64,000 nucleotides of DNA from Sphingobium indicum B90A (GCF_000264945.2 NZ_CP013070.1:2170001-2234000); one strand, 5' to 3'; shown: positions 29,374 to 41,653, counted from the first letter of the stretch. The notes: generated by a model from the sequence alone, not told the origin. Program-made: numbers and translations.

Positions 29374-29768
29374 CAGAACACCTCCGCCAGCACTTCGCCG
29401 CCGACATTCTGCTCGCGCGCTTCGGCGTCGGACAGAACGCCGCGGGGCGTCGAGACAATGGTGATGCCCAGGCCGTTGCGGATCACCGGCAGTTCCTTGG
29501 AACCGGAGTAAACGCGGCGGCCCGGCTTGGACACGCGGGCGACATGCTTGATCGCCGGCTGGCCTTCGAAATATTTGAGCTCGATGCGCAGGCCGGGATG
29601 GTTGCCGAGCAGTTCCTCGGAATAGCCACGGATATAGCCTTCGCGCTGCAGCACGTCGAGCACGCGGGCGCGAAGCTTCGAAGCGGGGGACACGACGCTG
29701 TCCTTCTTCGCCTGCTGCCCGTTGCGGATGCGGGTGAGCATATCACCCAGGGGATCGGTCAATGCCAT
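29373..29768 (-). CDS. rpsH: 30S ribosomal protein S8
   Basis: 131 residues. Begins [20 protein letters not shown], and the C-terminal signature [19 protein letters not shown] is present. In E. coli S8 represses its own operon; whether that applies here is unknown. Confidence 0.97.
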   Translation of the reverse strand: MALTDPLGDMLTRIRNGQQAKKDSVVSPASKLRARVLDVLQREGYIRGYSEELLGNHPGLRIELKYFEGQPAIKHVARVSKPGRRVYSGSKELPVIRNGLGITIVSTPRGVLSDAEAREQNVGGEVLAEVF

Positions 29769-29780
29769 CTCAAATGATCC

Positions 29781-30086
29781 TTACCAGCTCGACTTGGTGA
29801 CGCCGGGGATCAGGCCCTTGTTGGCCAGATCACGCAACTGCACGCGGCAGAGACGGAATTTGCGGTAATAGGCCCGGGGACGGCCCGTCAGCTCGCAGCG
29901 GTTGCGCACGCGGGTCGGATTGCCGTTGCGGGGAATTTCCGCCATCTTCAGACGCGCGATCAGACGATCGCTGTCGTCAGCGGTCGTATCATTCGCGATC
30001 GCCTTGAGCTTCGCATAGCGGCCGGCATATTTCTTCACCAGCTTCTTGCGGCGCTCGTTCTTGTTGATCGAACTCAGTTTCGCCAT
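29781..30086 (-). CDS. rpsN: 30S ribosomal protein S14 (zinc-free type)
   Basis: 101 residues, the long form without the CxxC zinc motif ([20 protein letters not shown]). Begins [20 protein letters not shown]. It lies between rplE and rpsH. Confidence 0.97.
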   Translation of the reverse strand: MAKLSSINKNERRKKLVKKYAGRYAKLKAIANDTTADDSDRLIARLKMAEIPRNGNPTRVRNRCELTGRPRAYYRKFRLCRVQLRDLANKGLIPGVTKSSW

Positions 30087-30136
30087 GACTTAAGTTCTCT
30101 TTCCTTGGGTTTGTCGGAAAGAGAAGCGGGGCCCGT

Positions 30137-30709
30137 TCAGGCCGCCTGCTTCTCTTCGATCGGGAAGGGGAAGCCGAAGAGACGCAGCAGTTCGCGCGCT
30201 TCCTCGTCCGTCTTCGCCGTGGTGGTCACGATGATGTCCATGCCGCGCACCTTGTCGATGCGGTCATAGTTGATCTCCGGGAAGATGATCTGCTCCTTGA
30301 TGCCGAAGGCGTAGTTGCCGCGGCCGTCGAAGCTCTTCGGGTTCAGGCCCCGGAAGTCGCGCACGCGGGGGAGCGCGATGTTGATCAGGCGATCCAGGAA
30401 CTCGTACATGCGCTCGCGGCGCAGCGTGACCTTGGCGCCGATCGGCATGCCTTCACGCAGCTTGAACTGCGCGATCGACTTGCGGGCCTTGGTGATGACC
30501 GGCTTCTGGCCGGCGATCAGTTCCATTTCCTCGGCCGCCGAAGTGACCTTCTTCTTGTCCTGGGTCGCTTCGCCGACGCCCATGTTGAGCGTGATCTTCT
30601 CGATCTTCGGCACTTCCATGACGTTCTTGTAACCGAACTTCGCGGTCATCGCCTTGGCGATTTCGGCGTCATAGAGCGACTTGGAGCGGGGGATGTACTT
30701 GTCGCTCAT
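30137..30709 (-). CDS. rplE: 50S ribosomal protein L5
   Basis: 190 residues, binds 5S rRNA. Blocks [35 protein letters not shown] and [21 protein letters not shown] are diagnostic. Its start overlaps the rplX stop by one base. Confidence 0.97.
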   Translation of the reverse strand: MSDKYIPRSKSLYDAEIAKAMTAKFGYKNVMEVPKIEKITLNMGVGEATQDKKKVTSAAEEMELIAGQKPVITKARKSIAQFKLREGMPIGAKVTLRRERMYEFLDRLINIALPRVRDFRGLNPKSFDGRGNYAFGIKEQIIFPEINYDRIDKVRGMDIIVTTTAKTDEEARELLRLFGFPFPIEEKQAA

Positions 30710-31020
30710 TACAGCACCTCACCGGACTTGACGGCGACGCGGACCTTCTTGCCGTCGCGGTCCTCGAAACGGACGCGGGTCGGCTTGCCATCCTTGTCGG
30801 CGACAGCGACGTTCGAAATGTGGAGCGGCGCGGGCTTGCGCTCGATGCCGCCCTGCGGGTTCGCCTGGTCCGGCTTGCGATGGCGCGCATGCACGTTGAT
30901 GCCTTCCACCAGGACCTTGTCGTCCTTCGGCAGCACCTGCAGGACGGCGCCGGTGCGGCCCTTGTCCTTGCCGGCCAGGATGACGACCTTGTCGCCCTTC
31001 TTGATCTTGGCAGCGCTCAT
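30709..31020 (-). CDS. rplX: 50S ribosomal protein L24
   Basis: 103 residues with a KOW motif near the N-terminus ([20 protein letters not shown]). Its start shares one base with the rplN stop. Confidence 0.97.
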   Translation of the reverse strand: MSAAKIKKGDKVVILAGKDKGRTGAVLQVLPKDDKVLVEGINVHARHRKPDQANPQGGIERKPAPLHISNVAVADKDGKPTRVRFEDRDGKKVRVAVKSGEVL

Positions 31021-31388
31021 TACAGCACCTCAGGGGCGAGCGAGATGATCTTCATGTGCTTCTTGGCGCGCAGTTCGCGAACGACCGGGCCAAAGATACG
31101 GGTGCCGATCGGCTCCTCGTTCTTGTTGATCAGCACGGCGGCATTGCCGTCGAAGCGAATCACGCTGCCGTCAGCGCGACGCACGTCCTTGGCGGTGCGC
31201 ACGATGACGGCGCGATGCACGTCACCCTTCTTCACCTTGCCACGAGGCGCGGCTTCCTTGATCGAGACGACGATAATGTCGCCCACGCTCGCGAAGCGAC
31301 GCTTCGATCCGCCCAGCACCTTGATGCACTGGACGCGCTTGGCGCCGCTGTTGTCAGCGACGTCAAGATTGGATTGCATCTGGATCAT
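31020..31388 (-). CDS. rplN: 50S ribosomal protein L14
   Basis: 122 residues. Begins [20 protein letters not shown], and contains [20 protein letters not shown]. Preceded by a 165-bp gap after rpsQ that holds no ORF and only weak palindromes; this is long for this operon. Confidence 0.97.
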   Translation of the reverse strand: MIQMQSNLDVADNSGAKRVQCIKVLGGSKRRFASVGDIIVVSIKEAAPRGKVKKGDVHRAVIVRTAKDVRRADGSVIRFDGNAAVLINKNEEPIGTRIFGPVVRELRAKKHMKIISLAPEVL

Positions 31389-31553
31389 GGATCCGGTTCC
31401 TTCTTATTTGGCCTACCGGGGCAATTCCCGGCGGTTCCGAATTCGAGTTTCGACCGGAAGATTCGAAACACGAAGCGCGGGCCTGTAACCTCTTCTTGAC
31501 GAAAAGGCCAGCCCCGCGTCCGAAATTTCGACCCTTACGGCCGATGACTAACC

Positions 31554-31817
31554 TCAGGCCGCCGTTTCGGGCGACTTGTGGGTGTCCACGCGCTCGATGA
31601 CCTTCCAGGTCTTGAGCTTGGAAATCGGAGCGGTCTCCTCGATGCGGACCGTTTCGCCTTCCTTGTAGACATTGCCCTCGTCATGGGCATGGTACTTCTT
31701 CGAGCGGCGGATGATCTTGCCGTAGAGCGCATGCTTAACCTTGCGCTCCACGCGAACCACCACCGTCTTGTCGGTCTTGTCGGAAACCACCGTTCCCGTC
31801 AGCACGCGCTTGGGCAT
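31554..31817 (-). CDS. rpsQ: 30S ribosomal protein S17
   Basis: 87 residues. Begins [21 protein letters not shown] and has the [23 protein letters not shown] core. It follows rpmC by 12 bp. Confidence 0.97.
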   Translation of the reverse strand: MPKRVLTGTVVSDKTDKTVVVRVERKVKHALYGKIIRRSKKYHAHDEGNVYKEGETVRIEETAPISKLKTWKVIERVDTHKSPETAA

Positions 31818-31829
31818 CGTGTGTTTCCT

Positions 31830-32033
31830 TTACTTCGCGACCGAGCGCGAACGCTCGGACTGCAGGGTCTTGATCTGCGCGATCGACCGGCGGACTTCAC
31901 GCACCCGGCTCGGCTTTTCGAGCTGGTTGGTGGCCGCCTGGAAGCGCAGGTTGAACTGCTCGCGCTTCAGGTTGTTGAGTTCGGTCGACAGTTCGTCGTC
32001 CGTCTTGGTCTTGAGGTCGGCAACATTCGCCAC
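31830..32033 (-). CDS. rpmC: 50S ribosomal protein L29
   Basis: 67 residues. The L29 signature is [32 protein letters not shown] (shown here only as its recognisable start and end: [10 protein letters not shown] and [14 protein letters not shown]). Sits in the spc/S10 junction between rplP and rpsQ. Confidence 0.95.
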   Translation of the reverse strand: MANVADLKTKTDDELSTELNNLKREQFNLRFQAATNQLEKPSRVREVRRSIAQIKTLQSERSRSVAK

Positions 32034-32036
32034 GGC

Positions 32037-32468
32037 TTAGCCCTCCAGGTGGGAGGTGTCGCCGAGGCGAGCGACAACCTTCGTCTTGATCGGCAGCTTC
32101 ATCGCGGCGCGCGAGAAAGCCTCTGCTGCGAGCGGGCCGGGCACGCCGTCCAGTTCGAACAGGATGCGGCCCGGCTTGACGCGGGCTGCCCAATATTCGA
32201 CCGAACCCTTGCCCTTGCCCTGACGGACTTCGGCGGGCTTCTTGGAAACCGGCACGTCGGGGAACACGCGGATCCACAGGCGGCCCTGACGGCGCAGGTG
32301 GCGCTGGATCGCGCGGCGGGCCGCCTCGATCTGGCGCGCGGTGACGCGCTCGGGCTCCAGGGCCTTCAGACCATAGGCGCCGAAGTTCAGAGCCGAACCG
32401 CCCTTGGCGTCGCCCTTGATCCGGCCCTTGAAGGTCTTGCGGAACTTCATTTTTTTCGGTTGCAGCAT
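32037..32468 (-). CDS. rplP: 50S ribosomal protein L16
   Basis: 143 residues. Begins [39 protein letters not shown] and [17 protein letters not shown] are the rRNA-binding blocks near the A-site tRNA. Confidence 0.97.
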   Translation of the reverse strand: MLQPKKMKFRKTFKGRIKGDAKGGSALNFGAYGLKALEPERVTARQIEAARRAIQRHLRRQGRLWIRVFPDVPVSKKPAEVRQGKGKGSVEYWAARVKPGRILFELDGVPGPLAAEAFSRAAMKLPIKTKVVARLGDTSHLEG

Positions 32469-32489
32469 GACGCTATACCTACCTTATTC

Positions 32490-33185
32490 TCAGCGCGCCG
32501 GGCGCACGCCGGAGGTCTGAGCCTCCAGCATCAGCCGGTCGGTGGCCATCGGATCGTGGCCCAGAATCTCACCCTTGAAGATCCAGACCTTGATGCCGCA
32601 AACGCCATAAGCGGTGTGGGCTTCGGCTTCGGCATAGTCGACGTTCGCGCGCAGCGTGTGCAGCGGAACGCGGCCTTCGCGATACCATTCCACGCGGGCG
32701 ATCTCCGCGCCGCCCAGACGGCCGCCGCAGGTGATCTTGATGCCTTCCGCGCCGAGACGCAGGGCCGACTGCACCGCGCGCTTCATGGCGCGGCGGAATG
32801 CCACACGGCGCTCCAACTGGTCGGCGATGCCCTGCGCGACGAGCTTGGAGTCGATTTCCGGCTTGCGGATTTCGACGATGTTCAGGCTGACGTCCGAAGA
32901 GGTCAAGCCGCCCAGCTTCTTGCGCAGCTTTTCGATGTCCGCGCCCTTCTTGCCGATGATGACACCGGGACGGGCGGCGTAGATCGACACGCGGCACAGC
33001 TTGGCCGGACGCTCGATCACGACCTTGGAGATCGCGGCCTGCGGCAGGTTCTTCATGATGTACTGGCGGATCTTCAGATCCTCCAGCAGCAGGCGGCCAT
33101 AGTCGGCGCCTTCCGCGAACCAGCGGCTGTCCCAGGTACGGTTGATCTGCAGACGCAGACCGATCGGATTGCTCTTGTGACCCAT
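32490..33185 (-). CDS. rpsC: 30S ribosomal protein S3
   Basis: 231 residues. The KH domain is seen in [20 protein letters not shown]; begins [20 protein letters not shown]. It lies at the mRNA entry tunnel of the 30S subunit. Confidence 0.97.
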   Translation of the reverse strand: MGHKSNPIGLRLQINRTWDSRWFAEGADYGRLLLEDLKIRQYIMKNLPQAAISKVVIERPAKLCRVSIYAARPGVIIGKKGADIEKLRKKLGGLTSSDVSLNIVEIRKPEIDSKLVAQGIADQLERRVAFRRAMKRAVQSALRLGAEGIKITCGGRLGGAEIARVEWYREGRVPLHTLRANVDYAEAEAHTAYGVCGIKVWIFKGEILGHDPMATDRLMLEAQTSGVRPAR

Positions 33186-33189
33186 GTGC

Positions 33190-33573
33190 TTACGCCTCCG
33201 CTTCGGCCTGCTCGCGCACGACGATGCGCACGCGGCTGAAGGGCTTGAGAATCCGGGTCGACTTGCCGCGGCCGCGAGCGTGAAAGCGCTTCATGGTGAA
33301 GCTCTTGCCCACCGATGCTTCCGCGACGACCAGCGAGTCGACGTCCAGATTGTGGTTGTTTTCCGCATTGGCGATGGCCGAAGCCAGCACCTTGCGCACG
33401 TCGACGGCCATCGCCTTCTTCGAGAAGGCGAGGATGTTCAGCGCGTCCTCGACCTTGCGGCCGCGGATCAGCGTGGCGACCAGGTTCAGCTTCTGGGCCG
33501 AACCGCGGATCTGCGTGCCGACGGCCAGCGCCTCATTGTCCGCGACGCGGCGGGGAGCCTTTTCCTTGCTCAT
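33190..33573 (-). CDS. rplV: 50S ribosomal protein L22
   Basis: 127 residues. The exit-tunnel loop block [20 protein letters not shown] is intact. Its start shares one base with the rpsS stop. Confidence 0.97.
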   Translation of the reverse strand: MSKEKAPRRVADNEALAVGTQIRGSAQKLNLVATLIRGRKVEDALNILAFSKKAMAVDVRKVLASAIANAENNHNLDVDSLVVAEASVGKSFTMKRFHARGRGKSTRILKPFSRVRIVVREQAEAEA

Positions 33574-33851
33574 TAGCGCTTGCCCTTCTTGTCGGCGGCG
33601 TGGCCGGGGAAGTAGCGGGTCGGGGCGAATTCGCCCAGCTTGTGACCCACCATGTCCTCGTTCACCGAGACCGGCACATGCTTGCGGCCGTTATAGACGT
33701 TGAACGTCAGGCCGACGAACTGCGGCAGGATGGTGGAACGGCGCGACCAGGTCTTGATCGGACCCGAACGGCCACCGGCGTCCTGCGCCACTTCCGCCTT
33801 CTTCAGAAGGCTGAGGTCCACGAACGGACCTTTCCAGACGGAACGAGCCAT
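33573..33851 (-). CDS. rpsS: 30S ribosomal protein S19
   Basis: 92 residues. Begins [20 protein letters not shown] and ends with [19 protein letters not shown]. Normal S10-operon position after rplB. Confidence 0.97.
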   Translation of the reverse strand: MARSVWKGPFVDLSLLKKAEVAQDAGGRSGPIKTWSRRSTILPQFVGLTFNVYNGRKHVPVSVNEDMVGHKLGEFAPTRYFPGHAADKKGKR

Positions 33852-33856
33852 CTCGC

Positions 33857-34693
33857 TTACCTCTTCTTCTTCGCGTGGCGGCTACGGATGATGAACTTGT
33901 CCGTCGCCTTGTTGTGGCGGGTGCGTGCACCCTTGGTCGGCTTGCCCCAGGGCGTGACCGGATGACGGCCGCCCGAGGTCCGGCCTTCACCGCCGCCATG
34001 CGGGTGGTCGACCGGGTTCTTCGCCACACCGCGCGTCAGCGGACGCTTGCCGAGCCAGCGATTGCGGCCGGCCTTGGCGAGATTGGTGTTGGCGTTGTCC
34101 GGGTTCGACACGGCACCGACGGTGCCCATGCAGTCCGAACGGATGTAGCGCTGCTCGCCCGAGGACAGGCGGACCATCACCATGCCACGATCGCGGCCGA
34201 CGAGCTGGGCGTAGGTGCCCGCCGAACGGCAGAGCTGACCGCCCTTGCCGGGCTTCATCTCGATATTGTGGATGATGGTGCCGACCGGCATCTGGCCGAG
34301 TTCCATCGCATTGCCCGGCTTCACGTCGGTCTTCTTGCCCGCGACGACCTTGTCGCCGGGAGCCAGACGCTGCGGCGCCAGGATATAGGCCTGGGTGCCG
34401 TCGGGATAGTTGACCAGCGCGATGAAGGCGGTGCGGTTGGGGTCATATTCCAGACGCTCGACCGTGCCCTCGACGTCCCACAGGCGACGCTTGAAGTCGA
34501 TGATGCGGTAGCGCTGCTTGTGACCGCCGGCGATGCCGCGCGAGGTCACATGACCCTTGTTGTTGCGGCCGCCGGTCTTGCGCTTGCCTTCAGTCAGCGC
34601 CTTGACGGGCTTGCCCTTGTGCAGCGCGCTGCGGTCGACGAGGATCAGGCCGCGCTGGGCGGGGCTGGTCGGGTTGTAGCTCTTAAGCGCCAT
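33857..34693 (-). CDS. rplB: 50S ribosomal protein L2
   Basis: 278 residues from [16 protein letters not shown]; the frame is open further upstream, but that sequence is rplW in another frame. The peptidyl-transferase-proximal block [21 protein letters not shown] is intact. Confidence 0.97.
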   Translation of the reverse strand: MALKSYNPTSPAQRGLILVDRSALHKGKPVKALTEGKRKTGGRNNKGHVTSRGIAGGHKQRYRIIDFKRRLWDVEGTVERLEYDPNRTAFIALVNYPDGTQAYILAPQRLAPGDKVVAGKKTDVKPGNAMELGQMPVGTIIHNIEMKPGKGGQLCRSAGTYAQLVGRDRGMVMVRLSSGEQRYIRSDCMGTVGAVSNPDNANTNLAKAGRNRWLGKRPLTRGVAKNPVDHPHGGGEGRTSGGRHPVTPWGKPTKGARTRHNKATDKFIIRSRHAKKKR

Positions 34694-34695
34694 GG

Positions 34696-35013
34696 TCAGC
34701 GCACTCCTTCGGTGATGTCGATCGACTGGCCATCGGCCAGGCGAACGATCGCCTTCTTGACGTCCGAGCGCGTATAGGGCTTGCCCTTCCACTTCTTGGT
34801 CTTGCCCTTGGCGACCAGCGTGTTCACGCTCTTGACCGTCACGCCCCAAATGGCTTCGACGGCGGCCTTGATCTCCGGCTTCGACGCATCGTTGGCGACC
34901 TTGAAGACCACGGCGTTGTTCTCGGAGAGAAGGGTCGACTTCTCGGTGATGACCGGCGCGACAACGACGTCATAATGACGGTTGTCGACGGTCGCGGCTT
35001 CTTTCTTAGCCAT
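34696..35013 (-). CDS. rplW: 50S ribosomal protein L23
   Basis: 105 residues. Core [22 protein letters not shown] and the [21 protein letters not shown] block. L23 lies at the tunnel exit and binds trigger factor and SRP. The start overlaps the rplD end by 8 bp. Confidence 0.97.
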   Translation of the reverse strand: MAKKEAATVDNRHYDVVVAPVITEKSTLLSENNAVVFKVANDASKPEIKAAVEAIWGVTVKSVNTLVAKGKTKKWKGKPYTRSDVKKAIVRLADGQSIDITEGVR

Positions 35014-35629
35014 TGAAACGGGCCTCCAGCTTTTCGACCGCGGCGCGGGTCAGCACCAGCGAGTCGGCCTTCAGGATGTCGTAGACGTTGGCGCCAACGG
35101 CGGGCAGCAGGTCCACGCCGATGATGTTCGCCGAAGCCTTCGCGAAGCTGACGTTCACGGCGTCGCCGTCGATGAACAGAGCCTTGTTGAGGTTCAGCTT
35201 GGCGAGGTGCGCGACCAGAGCCTTGGTCTTGCCTTCCGCCACGTCGAGATTGTCGAGAACGATCAGCGATCCGTCCTTGGCCTTCGACGACAGGGCCATT
35301 TTCAGGCCGAGCGCGCGAACCTTCTTGTTGAGGTCGTGGCCGAAGGTGCGGGCGCGGGCGCCGTGCGCCTTACCGCCGCCGATGAACACGGGCGCCTTGC
35401 GGTCGCCGTGACGGGCGGTGCCGCCACCCTTCTGGCGGCCGAACTTCTTGCCCGTGCGGGCAACGTCCGAACGCTCACGGGTGGCGCGAGCCGGAGCGCG
35501 ACGCTTTTCGAGCTGCCAGGTGACGACGCGGTGCAGAATGTCGGTGCGGGGTTCGACGCCGAACACGGCATCGTTCAGTTCCACTTCACCGGCGGCTGCG
35601 GCATCGAGGGTCTGTACCTTGACCTTCAT
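35006..35629 (-). CDS. rplD: 50S ribosomal protein L4
   Basis: 207 residues. The tunnel-loop region [21 protein letters not shown] is present ([12 protein letters not shown] just before it). Its end overlaps rplW by 8 bp, which implies coupled translation. In enterobacteria L4 controls the S10 operon; no equivalent leader was identified here. Confidence 0.97.
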   Translation of the reverse strand: MKVKVQTLDAAAAGEVELNDAVFGVEPRTDILHRVVTWQLEKRRAPARATRERSDVARTGKKFGRQKGGGTARHGDRKAPVFIGGGKAHGARARTFGHDLNKKVRALGLKMALSSKAKDGSLIVLDNLDVAEGKTKALVAHLAKLNLNKALFIDGDAVNVSFAKASANIIGVDLLPAVGANVYDILKADSLVLTRAAVEKLEARFNG

Positions 35630-35631
35630 GA

Positions 35632-36387
35632 TTAGCCCTCCTGGCCTTCGGTCGCTTCGGGCGCGGCCGCTTCTTCAGCGGGCGTTTCAGCCGGAGCGTT
35701 GTTGCTGTTGGCAGCCTGCTTCAGGCTCGCCGGATAGGGCGCGTCCGCCGGACGCTTCACCTTGACGGCGTCGCAGACGGTCAGCCAGGTGCCCTTGGCG
35801 CCGGGGACGCTGCCCTTGACGAACAGCAGGCCGCGCTCGACGTCCGTGCGGACGATTTCCAGGTTCTGCTGGGTCCGCTCGCGGTCGCCCATGTGACCGG
35901 CCATCTTCTTGTTCTTGAAGACGCGGCCCGGATCCTGGCGGTTACCCGTCGAACCATGGGCGCGGTGGCTGATCGACACGCCGTGGGTGGCGCGCATGCC
36001 GCCGAAGCCCCAGCGCTTCATGGCGCCGGCGAAACCCTTACCCTGGGTGTGGCCGGCAACGTCGACCAGCTGGCCGGCGATGAAATGATCGGCCGCGATC
36101 TCGGCGCCGACATCGAGGAGCGCATCCTCGGCGACGCGGAATTCGACCAGGCGCGCCTTCGGCTCCACTTCCGCCTTGGCGAAGTGGCCGCGCTGCGGCT
36201 TGGCGACATTCTTGACCTTCGCGACGCCCGCGCCGAGCTGAACCGCGACATAACCGTCACGCTCGACTTCCTTGCGGGCCACGACCTGATTGCCCTCAAG
36301 GGCCAGAACCGTAACCGGAATATGACGTCCGTCCTCCTGGAACAGACGGGTCATCCCGACTTTCTTAGCGATCACGCCTGTGCGCAT
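35632..36387 (-). CDS. rplC: 50S ribosomal protein L3
   Basis: 251 residues from [16 protein letters not shown] (an immediately upstream GTG is also in frame). Contains [21 protein letters not shown] and the [21 protein letters not shown] block. The last 40 or so residues form an extra Asn/Ala/Glu/Pro-rich tail ([20 protein letters not shown]) absent from E. coli L3, probably disordered. Confidence 0.96.
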   Translation of the reverse strand: MRTGVIAKKVGMTRLFQEDGRHIPVTVLALEGNQVVARKEVERDGYVAVQLGAGVAKVKNVAKPQRGHFAKAEVEPKARLVEFRVAEDALLDVGAEIAADHFIAGQLVDVAGHTQGKGFAGAMKRWGFGGMRATHGVSISHRAHGSTGNRQDPGRVFKNKKMAGHMGDRERTQQNLEIVRTDVERGLLFVKGSVPGAKGTWLTVCDAVKVKRPADAPYPASLKQAANSNNAPAETPAEEAAAPEATEGQEG

Positions 36388-36703
36388 CACCGATTACTCC
36401 CATAGAGGCCCGCCTTAGCAGCGGGCGTATCCAACGAAAAAACCGCTCAGGATCTCTCCCTCGCGGCCAACCCATGCATAACAATCACCCCGTCCGGGTT
36501 GGATGCCGATCCCGCCAGGGAAAGGCGACGGGGGACCAGGACCACGAGCCTTGGCCGGTTCACCGGCGGGCCGTGCGGTATCCCTTGTGTCGTTTGAGCT
36601 TCCGGCAAGCCGGAATGCCCGATACCCTGCCGCCAAAAGGACAACAGGAACTTGCTTGTCTGCCCGAGACCCCGGCTTTCGCCGGGGCTGAAGGCAAACT
36701 CGC
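36388..36703. other. Unusually long rpsJ-rplC spacer with palindromes
   Basis: 316 bp between genes that are normally adjacent. No supported ORF. Hairpins seen: TTCCGGC/GCCGGAA near 36600-36615, CCCCGGC/GCCGGGG at 36670-36687, and a GGCCGG/CCGGCGGGCC region near 36552-36572. It looks like accumulated repeat material. Confidence 0.7.
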
Positions 36704-36715
36704 TTAAGCGAGTTT
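36696..36715. repeat. Perfect 20-bp palindrome at the rpsJ stop codon
   Basis: AAACTCGCTTAAGCGAGTTT reads the same on both strands and includes the rpsJ TAA. With no unpaired loop it is a poor RNA hairpin; the adjacent CCCCGGC hairpin (36670-36687) follows it on the transcript. Confidence 0.6.
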
Positions 36716-37012
36716 GATTTCCACGTTCACGCCGGCAGCCAGGTCCAGCTTCATCAGCGCGTCGACCGTCTGCGGCGTCGGCTGCACAATGTCAAGCATG
36801 CGCTTGTAGGTGCGGACCTCGAACTGCTCGCGCGACTTCTTGTCGATGTGCGGGCCACGGTTGACCGTGAACTTTTCGATGCGCGTCGGAAGGGGAATCG
36901 GACCGCGGATAAGGGCGCCGGTGCGGCGGGCGGTGTCGGCGATGTCGCCGGTCGCCTGATCGAGCACGCGATGATCGAACGCCTTGAGGCGAATGCGGAT
37001 GTTGCTGTCCAT
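36704..37012 (-). CDS. rpsJ: 30S ribosomal protein S10
   Basis: 102 residues from [20 protein letters not shown]. The conserved [20 protein letters not shown] loop is present. First gene of the S10 operon. Because tuf upstream has its own terminator, a promoter should lie within 37013-37170, though none was convincing by eye. Confidence 0.97.
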   Translation of the reverse strand: MDSNIRIRLKAFDHRVLDQATGDIADTARRTGALIRGPIPLPTRIEKFTVNRGPHIDKKSREQFEVRTYKRMLDIVQPTPQTVDALMKLDLAAGVNVEIKLA

Positions 37013-37170
37013 TGTTCCTGTACCGATGCGAAAGAGCCAAAAACCCCGGAGCATTTTCAGAAATCAGCCGGAGCAGCCGATGACTTGTGAAAATGCGCCA
37101 ACCAAAAAATATCCGCCCCGTTCCTGGCCCTTCTAGCTCATGCGAGCCGGAGAAAGGCGATCCGGGGCGG

Positions 37171-37211
37171 CAAAAAACTCAGCGGCGCGAATCAGGCGAT
37201 TCGCGCCGCTG
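37171..37211 (-). terminator. Rho-independent terminator of tuf
   Basis: Perfect 14-bp stem (37180-37193 with 37198-37211) around AGGC, followed on the minus strand by GAGTTTTTTG. It ends 11 bp after the tuf stop and separates the str operon from the S10 operon. Confidence 0.88.
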
Positions 37212-37221
37212 CGGTCCTATA

Positions 37222-38412
<1,191 letters not shown>

Positions 38413-38548
38413 TTTATCCTACCTTCTAATCAAATCAGCTTTGGTCTGACCGCTCGGCCGCGCCTCGCGAAGGCGCGTCCATAGCAGCAAATTCAGAGAA
38501 TACCAGCCCCTAACCGAGCCGTTTACACGACCCGGCCAAGGAAAATTA

Positions 38549-40621
38549 TCAGGCCATCTTCGCCTTGACTTCGTCCGCCACATTCTGCGGCACTTCGTCA
38601 TAGTGCGAGAAGATCATCGAGTAGTTCGCGCGCCCCTGGGTGAACGAACGAAGCTGGTTCACATAGCCGAACATGTTGGCCAGCGGGACCATCGCCTCGA
38701 CCACCTGCGCGTTGCCGCGGCTGTCGGTGCCCTGGATCTGGCCGCGACGGCTGTTCATGTCGCCGATGACGTCGCCCAGATATTCCTCCGGGGTCACGAC
38801 CTCGACCTTCATGATCGGCTCGAGCAGCTTGATGCCCGACTTGGCGGCCGCTTCGCGCATCGCGCCGCGGGCGCAGATTTCGAAGGCCAGGGCCGACGAG
38901 TCGACGTCGTGATAGGCGCCGTCCGTCAGGTGGACTTCGAAGTCGATGATCGGGAAGCCGATCAGATGACCGGTCTCGGCCGTCTCGCGGAAGCCCTTTT
39001 CCACCGACGGGATATATTCGCGCGGGATGTTGCCGCCCTTGATCTCGTCGAAGAACTGGTAGCCAGAACCGCGCTCGCCGGGGATGACCGTCACCTTGAC
39101 CCGGCCGAACTGGCCCGATCCGCCCGACTGCTTCTTGTGGGTGTAGTCGATGTCGACCTTCTTCGCGAGATATTCGCGATAGGCGACCTGCGGCGCGCCC
39201 ACATTGGCCTCGACCTTGAACTCGCGCTTCATGCGGTCGACCAGGATTTCGAGGTGGAGTTCGCCCATGCCCTTGATGATGGTCTGGCCCGATTCGTGGT
39301 CGGTCGAGACGCGGAAAGACGGATCCTCGGCGGCCAGGCGGTTGAGCGCGATGCCCATCTTTTCCTGGTCGGCCTTGGTCTTGGGTTCGACCGACAGCTC
39401 GATCACCGGCTCGGGGAATTCCATCCGCTCCAGGATGATCGGCTGGCGCTCGGCGCACAGCGTATCGCCGGTGGTGGTTTCCTTGAGGCCCGCCAGGGCG
39501 ACGATGTCGCCGGCATAGGCGGTGTCGATGTCCTCACGCGAGTTGGCGTGCATGAGGAGCATGCGGCCGATCTTTTCCTTCTTGTCCTTGACCGAGTTCA
39601 GATAGCTGCCCTTGGTCAGCGTGCCCGAATAGACGCGCAGGAAGGTGAGCGAACCCACGAACGGGTCGTTCATGATCTTGAACGCCAGACCGGAGAAGGG
39701 CGCATCGTCGGCCGTCTTGCGGCTGTCGGGCTCGTCGGTGTCGGGGTTGATGCCCTGGACGTCGGGAATGTCGAGCGGCGAAGGCAGATAATCGACCACC
39801 GCGTCGAGCAGCGGCTGGACGCCCTTGTTCTTGAACGCCGAGCCGCACAGCACCGGCACGAAGGCATGGCCCAGCGTGCCCTTGCGGATCAGCTTCTTGA
39901 GCGTGGCGACGTCGGGCAGATTGCCTTCCAGATAGGCTTCCATCGCATCGTCGTCCTGCTCGACGGCGAGTTCGATCAGCTTTTCGCGATATTCGGCAGC
40001 CTTGTCGGCGAGGTCGGCCGGAATCTCCTCATAGGAGAATTCGGCGCCCAGATTCTCGTCCTTCCAGATGATGGCGCGGTTCTCGACCAGGTCGACCAGG
40101 CCCTTGAAGTCCGATTCCGCGCCGATGGGCAGGTAGAGGACGGCCGGGGTGGCGCCCAGACGGTCGATGATCGTCTGCACGCAATAATAGAAGTTGGCGC
40201 CGGTACGGTCGAGCTTGTTGATGAAGCACATCCGCGGCACCTTGTACTTGTCCGCCTGGCGCCACACGGTTTCCGACTGCGGCTCCACGCCCGCGACGCC
40301 GTCGAACGCGGCGACCGCGCCGTCCAGCACGCGCAGCGAACGCTCGACTTCGATGGTGAAGTCGACGTGGCCGGGGGTGTCGATGATGTTCAGCCGATGG
40401 TCGTTCCAGAAGCAGGTGGTGGCCGCAGACGTGATGGTGATGCCACGCTCCTGCTCCTGCTCCATCCAGTCCATGGTGGCGGCGCCGTCATGGACTTCGC
40501 CGATCTTGTAGGACTTGCCGGTATAGTAAAGGATGCGCTCGGTCGTGGTGGTCTTGCCGGCGTCGATATGCGCCATGATACCGAAATTGCGATAGCGTTC
40601 GAGCGGATGGCTGCGGGCCAT
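38549..40621 (-). CDS. fusA: Translation elongation factor G
   Basis: 690 residues, the GTPase that drives translocation. G motifs: [37 protein letters not shown] and NKLDRTGAN. Domain IV and V blocks such as [10 protein letters not shown] and [17 protein letters not shown] are intact. It lies 174 bp after rpsG; that spacer holds two strong hairpins. Confidence 0.98.
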   Translation of the reverse strand: MARSHPLERYRNFGIMAHIDAGKTTTTERILYYTGKSYKIGEVHDGAATMDWMEQEQERGITITSAATTCFWNDHRLNIIDTPGHVDFTIEVERSLRVLDGAVAAFDGVAGVEPQSETVWRQADKYKVPRMCFINKLDRTGANFYYCVQTIIDRLGATPAVLYLPIGAESDFKGLVDLVENRAIIWKDENLGAEFSYEEIPADLADKAAEYREKLIELAVEQDDDAMEAYLEGNLPDVATLKKLIRKGTLGHAFVPVLCGSAFKNKGVQPLLDAVVDYLPSPLDIPDVQGINPDTDEPDSRKTADDAPFSGLAFKIMNDPFVGSLTFLRVYSGTLTKGSYLNSVKDKKEKIGRMLLMHANSREDIDTAYAGDIVALAGLKETTTGDTLCAERQPIILERMEFPEPVIELSVEPKTKADQEKMGIALNRLAAEDPSFRVSTDHESGQTIIKGMGELHLEILVDRMKREFKVEANVGAPQVAYREYLAKKVDIDYTHKKQSGGSGQFGRVKVTVIPGERGSGYQFFDEIKGGNIPREYIPSVEKGFRETAETGHLIGFPIIDFEVHLTDGAYHDVDSSALAFEICARGAMREAAAKSGIKLLEPIMKVEVVTPEEYLGDVIGDMNSRRGQIQGTDSRGNAQVVEAMVPLANMFGYVNQLRSFTQGRANYSMIFSHYDEVPQNVADEVKAKMA

Positions 40622-40690
40622 GATGCTTCTCCGTTGCCGGCGCGCCGGCGGTTGGGGATTCGTTAAATCTGCGCGTGGCCCCTAAACCAA

Positions 40691-40737
40691 TCCGTTCGCC
40701 ATGGGTAGCCACCCATGGCGAACGGACCGATTTTTTG
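40691..40737 (+). terminator. Terminator-like hairpin in the rpsG-fusA spacer, facing antisense to the operon
   Basis: Perfect 16-bp stem (TCCGTTCGCCATGGGT at 40691-40706 with 40711-40726), 4-nt loop AGCC, followed on the plus strand by CCGATTTTTTG. The genes here are on the minus strand; in that direction the hairpin is followed only by ATTGGTTTAGG, a poor U-tract. Confidence 0.6.
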
Positions 40738-40749
40738 AAACCATGAGAG

Positions 40750-40785
40750 GAAGCGGGCGATATGGATGCCCGCTTCGCCTTTTTC
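40750..40785 (+). terminator. Second terminator-like hairpin in the rpsG-fusA spacer, same orientation
   Basis: 9-bp stem GAAGCGGGC (40750-40758) with GCCCGCTTC (40768-40776), 9-nt loop, then GCCTTTTTCC on the plus strand. It starts 20 bp beyond the rpsG stop. Together with 40691-40737 it could stop antisense transcription. Confidence 0.5.
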
Positions 40786-40795
40786 CAGCGCCGGA

Positions 40796-41266
40796 TTACC
40801 AGCGATAATGCGAGAAGGCGCGGTTCGCTTCCGCCATGCGGTGCGTGTCTTCGCGCTTCTTGACGGCATTGCCGCGGTTGTTGGCGGCGTCCAGCAGCTC
40901 GCCCGACAGGCGGGCGGCCATGGTGGTTTCGCTGCGGTTGCGCGACGCGGTGATCAGCCAGCGGATCGCCAGCGCCTGGGCGCGCTCCGGGCGCACTTCG
41001 ACGGGGACCTGGTAGGTCGCACCGCCGACGCGGCGGCTGCGGACCTCGATGCCGGGCTTCACATTGTTCAGCGCGTCATGGAACATGGCGATCGGGTCCT
41101 TCTTGGACTTCGCCTCGACAGTGTCGAGAGCGCCGTACACGATGGACTCGGCGACGGCCTTCTTGCCGTCCTGCATGATGCTGTTCATGAACTTCGACAG
41201 CACGACATCACCGAACTTGGGATCGGGCAGGATGACGCGCTTTTCGGGGCGACGACGACGTGACAT
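40796..41266 (-). CDS. rpsG: 30S ribosomal protein S7
   Basis: 156 residues. Begins [20 protein letters not shown]; the [24 protein letters not shown] segment ([20 protein letters not shown]) and [19 protein letters not shown] are diagnostic. Follows rpsL by 15 bp. Confidence 0.97.
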   Translation of the reverse strand: MSRRRRPEKRVILPDPKFGDVVLSKFMNSIMQDGKKAVAESIVYGALDTVEAKSKKDPIAMFHDALNNVKPGIEVRSRRVGGATYQVPVEVRPERAQALAIRWLITASRNRSETTMAARLSGELLDAANNRGNAVKKREDTHRMAEANRAFSHYRW

Positions 41267-41281
41267 GTTTCTGGTCTCCCC

Positions 41282-41653
41282 TTACTTCGGACGCTTGGCG
41301 CCGTACTTCGAACGGCTCTGCTTGCGGTCCTTGACGCCCTGGGTATCCAGAACGCCGCGCAGCACGTGATAGCGCACACCGGGAAGGTCGCGCACGCGGC
41401 CGCCGCGGATCAGCACGACGCTGTGCTCCTGAAGGTTGTGGCCTTCACCCGGAATGTAGGTGATGACTTCGCGCTGGTTGACCAGGCGCACCTTCGCCAC
41501 CTTGCGGAGGGCCGAGTTCGGCTTCTTCGGGGTCGTCGTGTAGACACGGGTGCAAACGCCGCGCTTCTGCGGGTTCGCTTCCATTGCAGGAACCTTCGAC
41601 TTGGTCTTCTGCAGCTCGCGGCCCTTGCGGACCAGCTGGTTGATCGTTGGCAT
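41282..41653 (-). CDS. rpsL: 30S ribosomal protein S12
   Basis: 123 residues from [14 protein letters not shown]. The decoding-site loops [17 protein letters not shown] and [20 protein letters not shown] are intact; lysines at the classical streptomycin-resistance positions (K in PKKPNS and in the second loop region) look wild type where readable. First gene of the str operon. Confidence 0.97.
   Translation of the reverse strand: MPTINQLVRKGRELQKTKSKVPAMEANPQKRGVCTRVYTTTPKKPNSALRKVAKVRLVNQREVITYIPGEGHNLQEHSVVLIRGGRVRDLPGVRYHVLRGVLDTQGVKDRKQSRSKYGAKRPK

Noticed and set aside
31389..31553. 165-bp rplN-rpsQ gap searched for a small gene or regulatory RNA
   Set aside because: No ORF with a start and no strong hairpin; only weak GC-rich complementarity was seen.
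36415..36644. Small minus-strand frames in the rpsJ-rplC spacer
   Set aside because: Overlapping frames of 65-73 codons with Arg/Gly/Pro-rich sequence through palindromes; no ribosome-binding site or family resemblance.
38603..40666. 687-codon frame on the plus strand opposite fusA
   Set aside because: Antisense shadow of EF-G, with no recognisable motif; same reasoning applies to long frames opposite both hybrid kinases and opposite the dehydratase.
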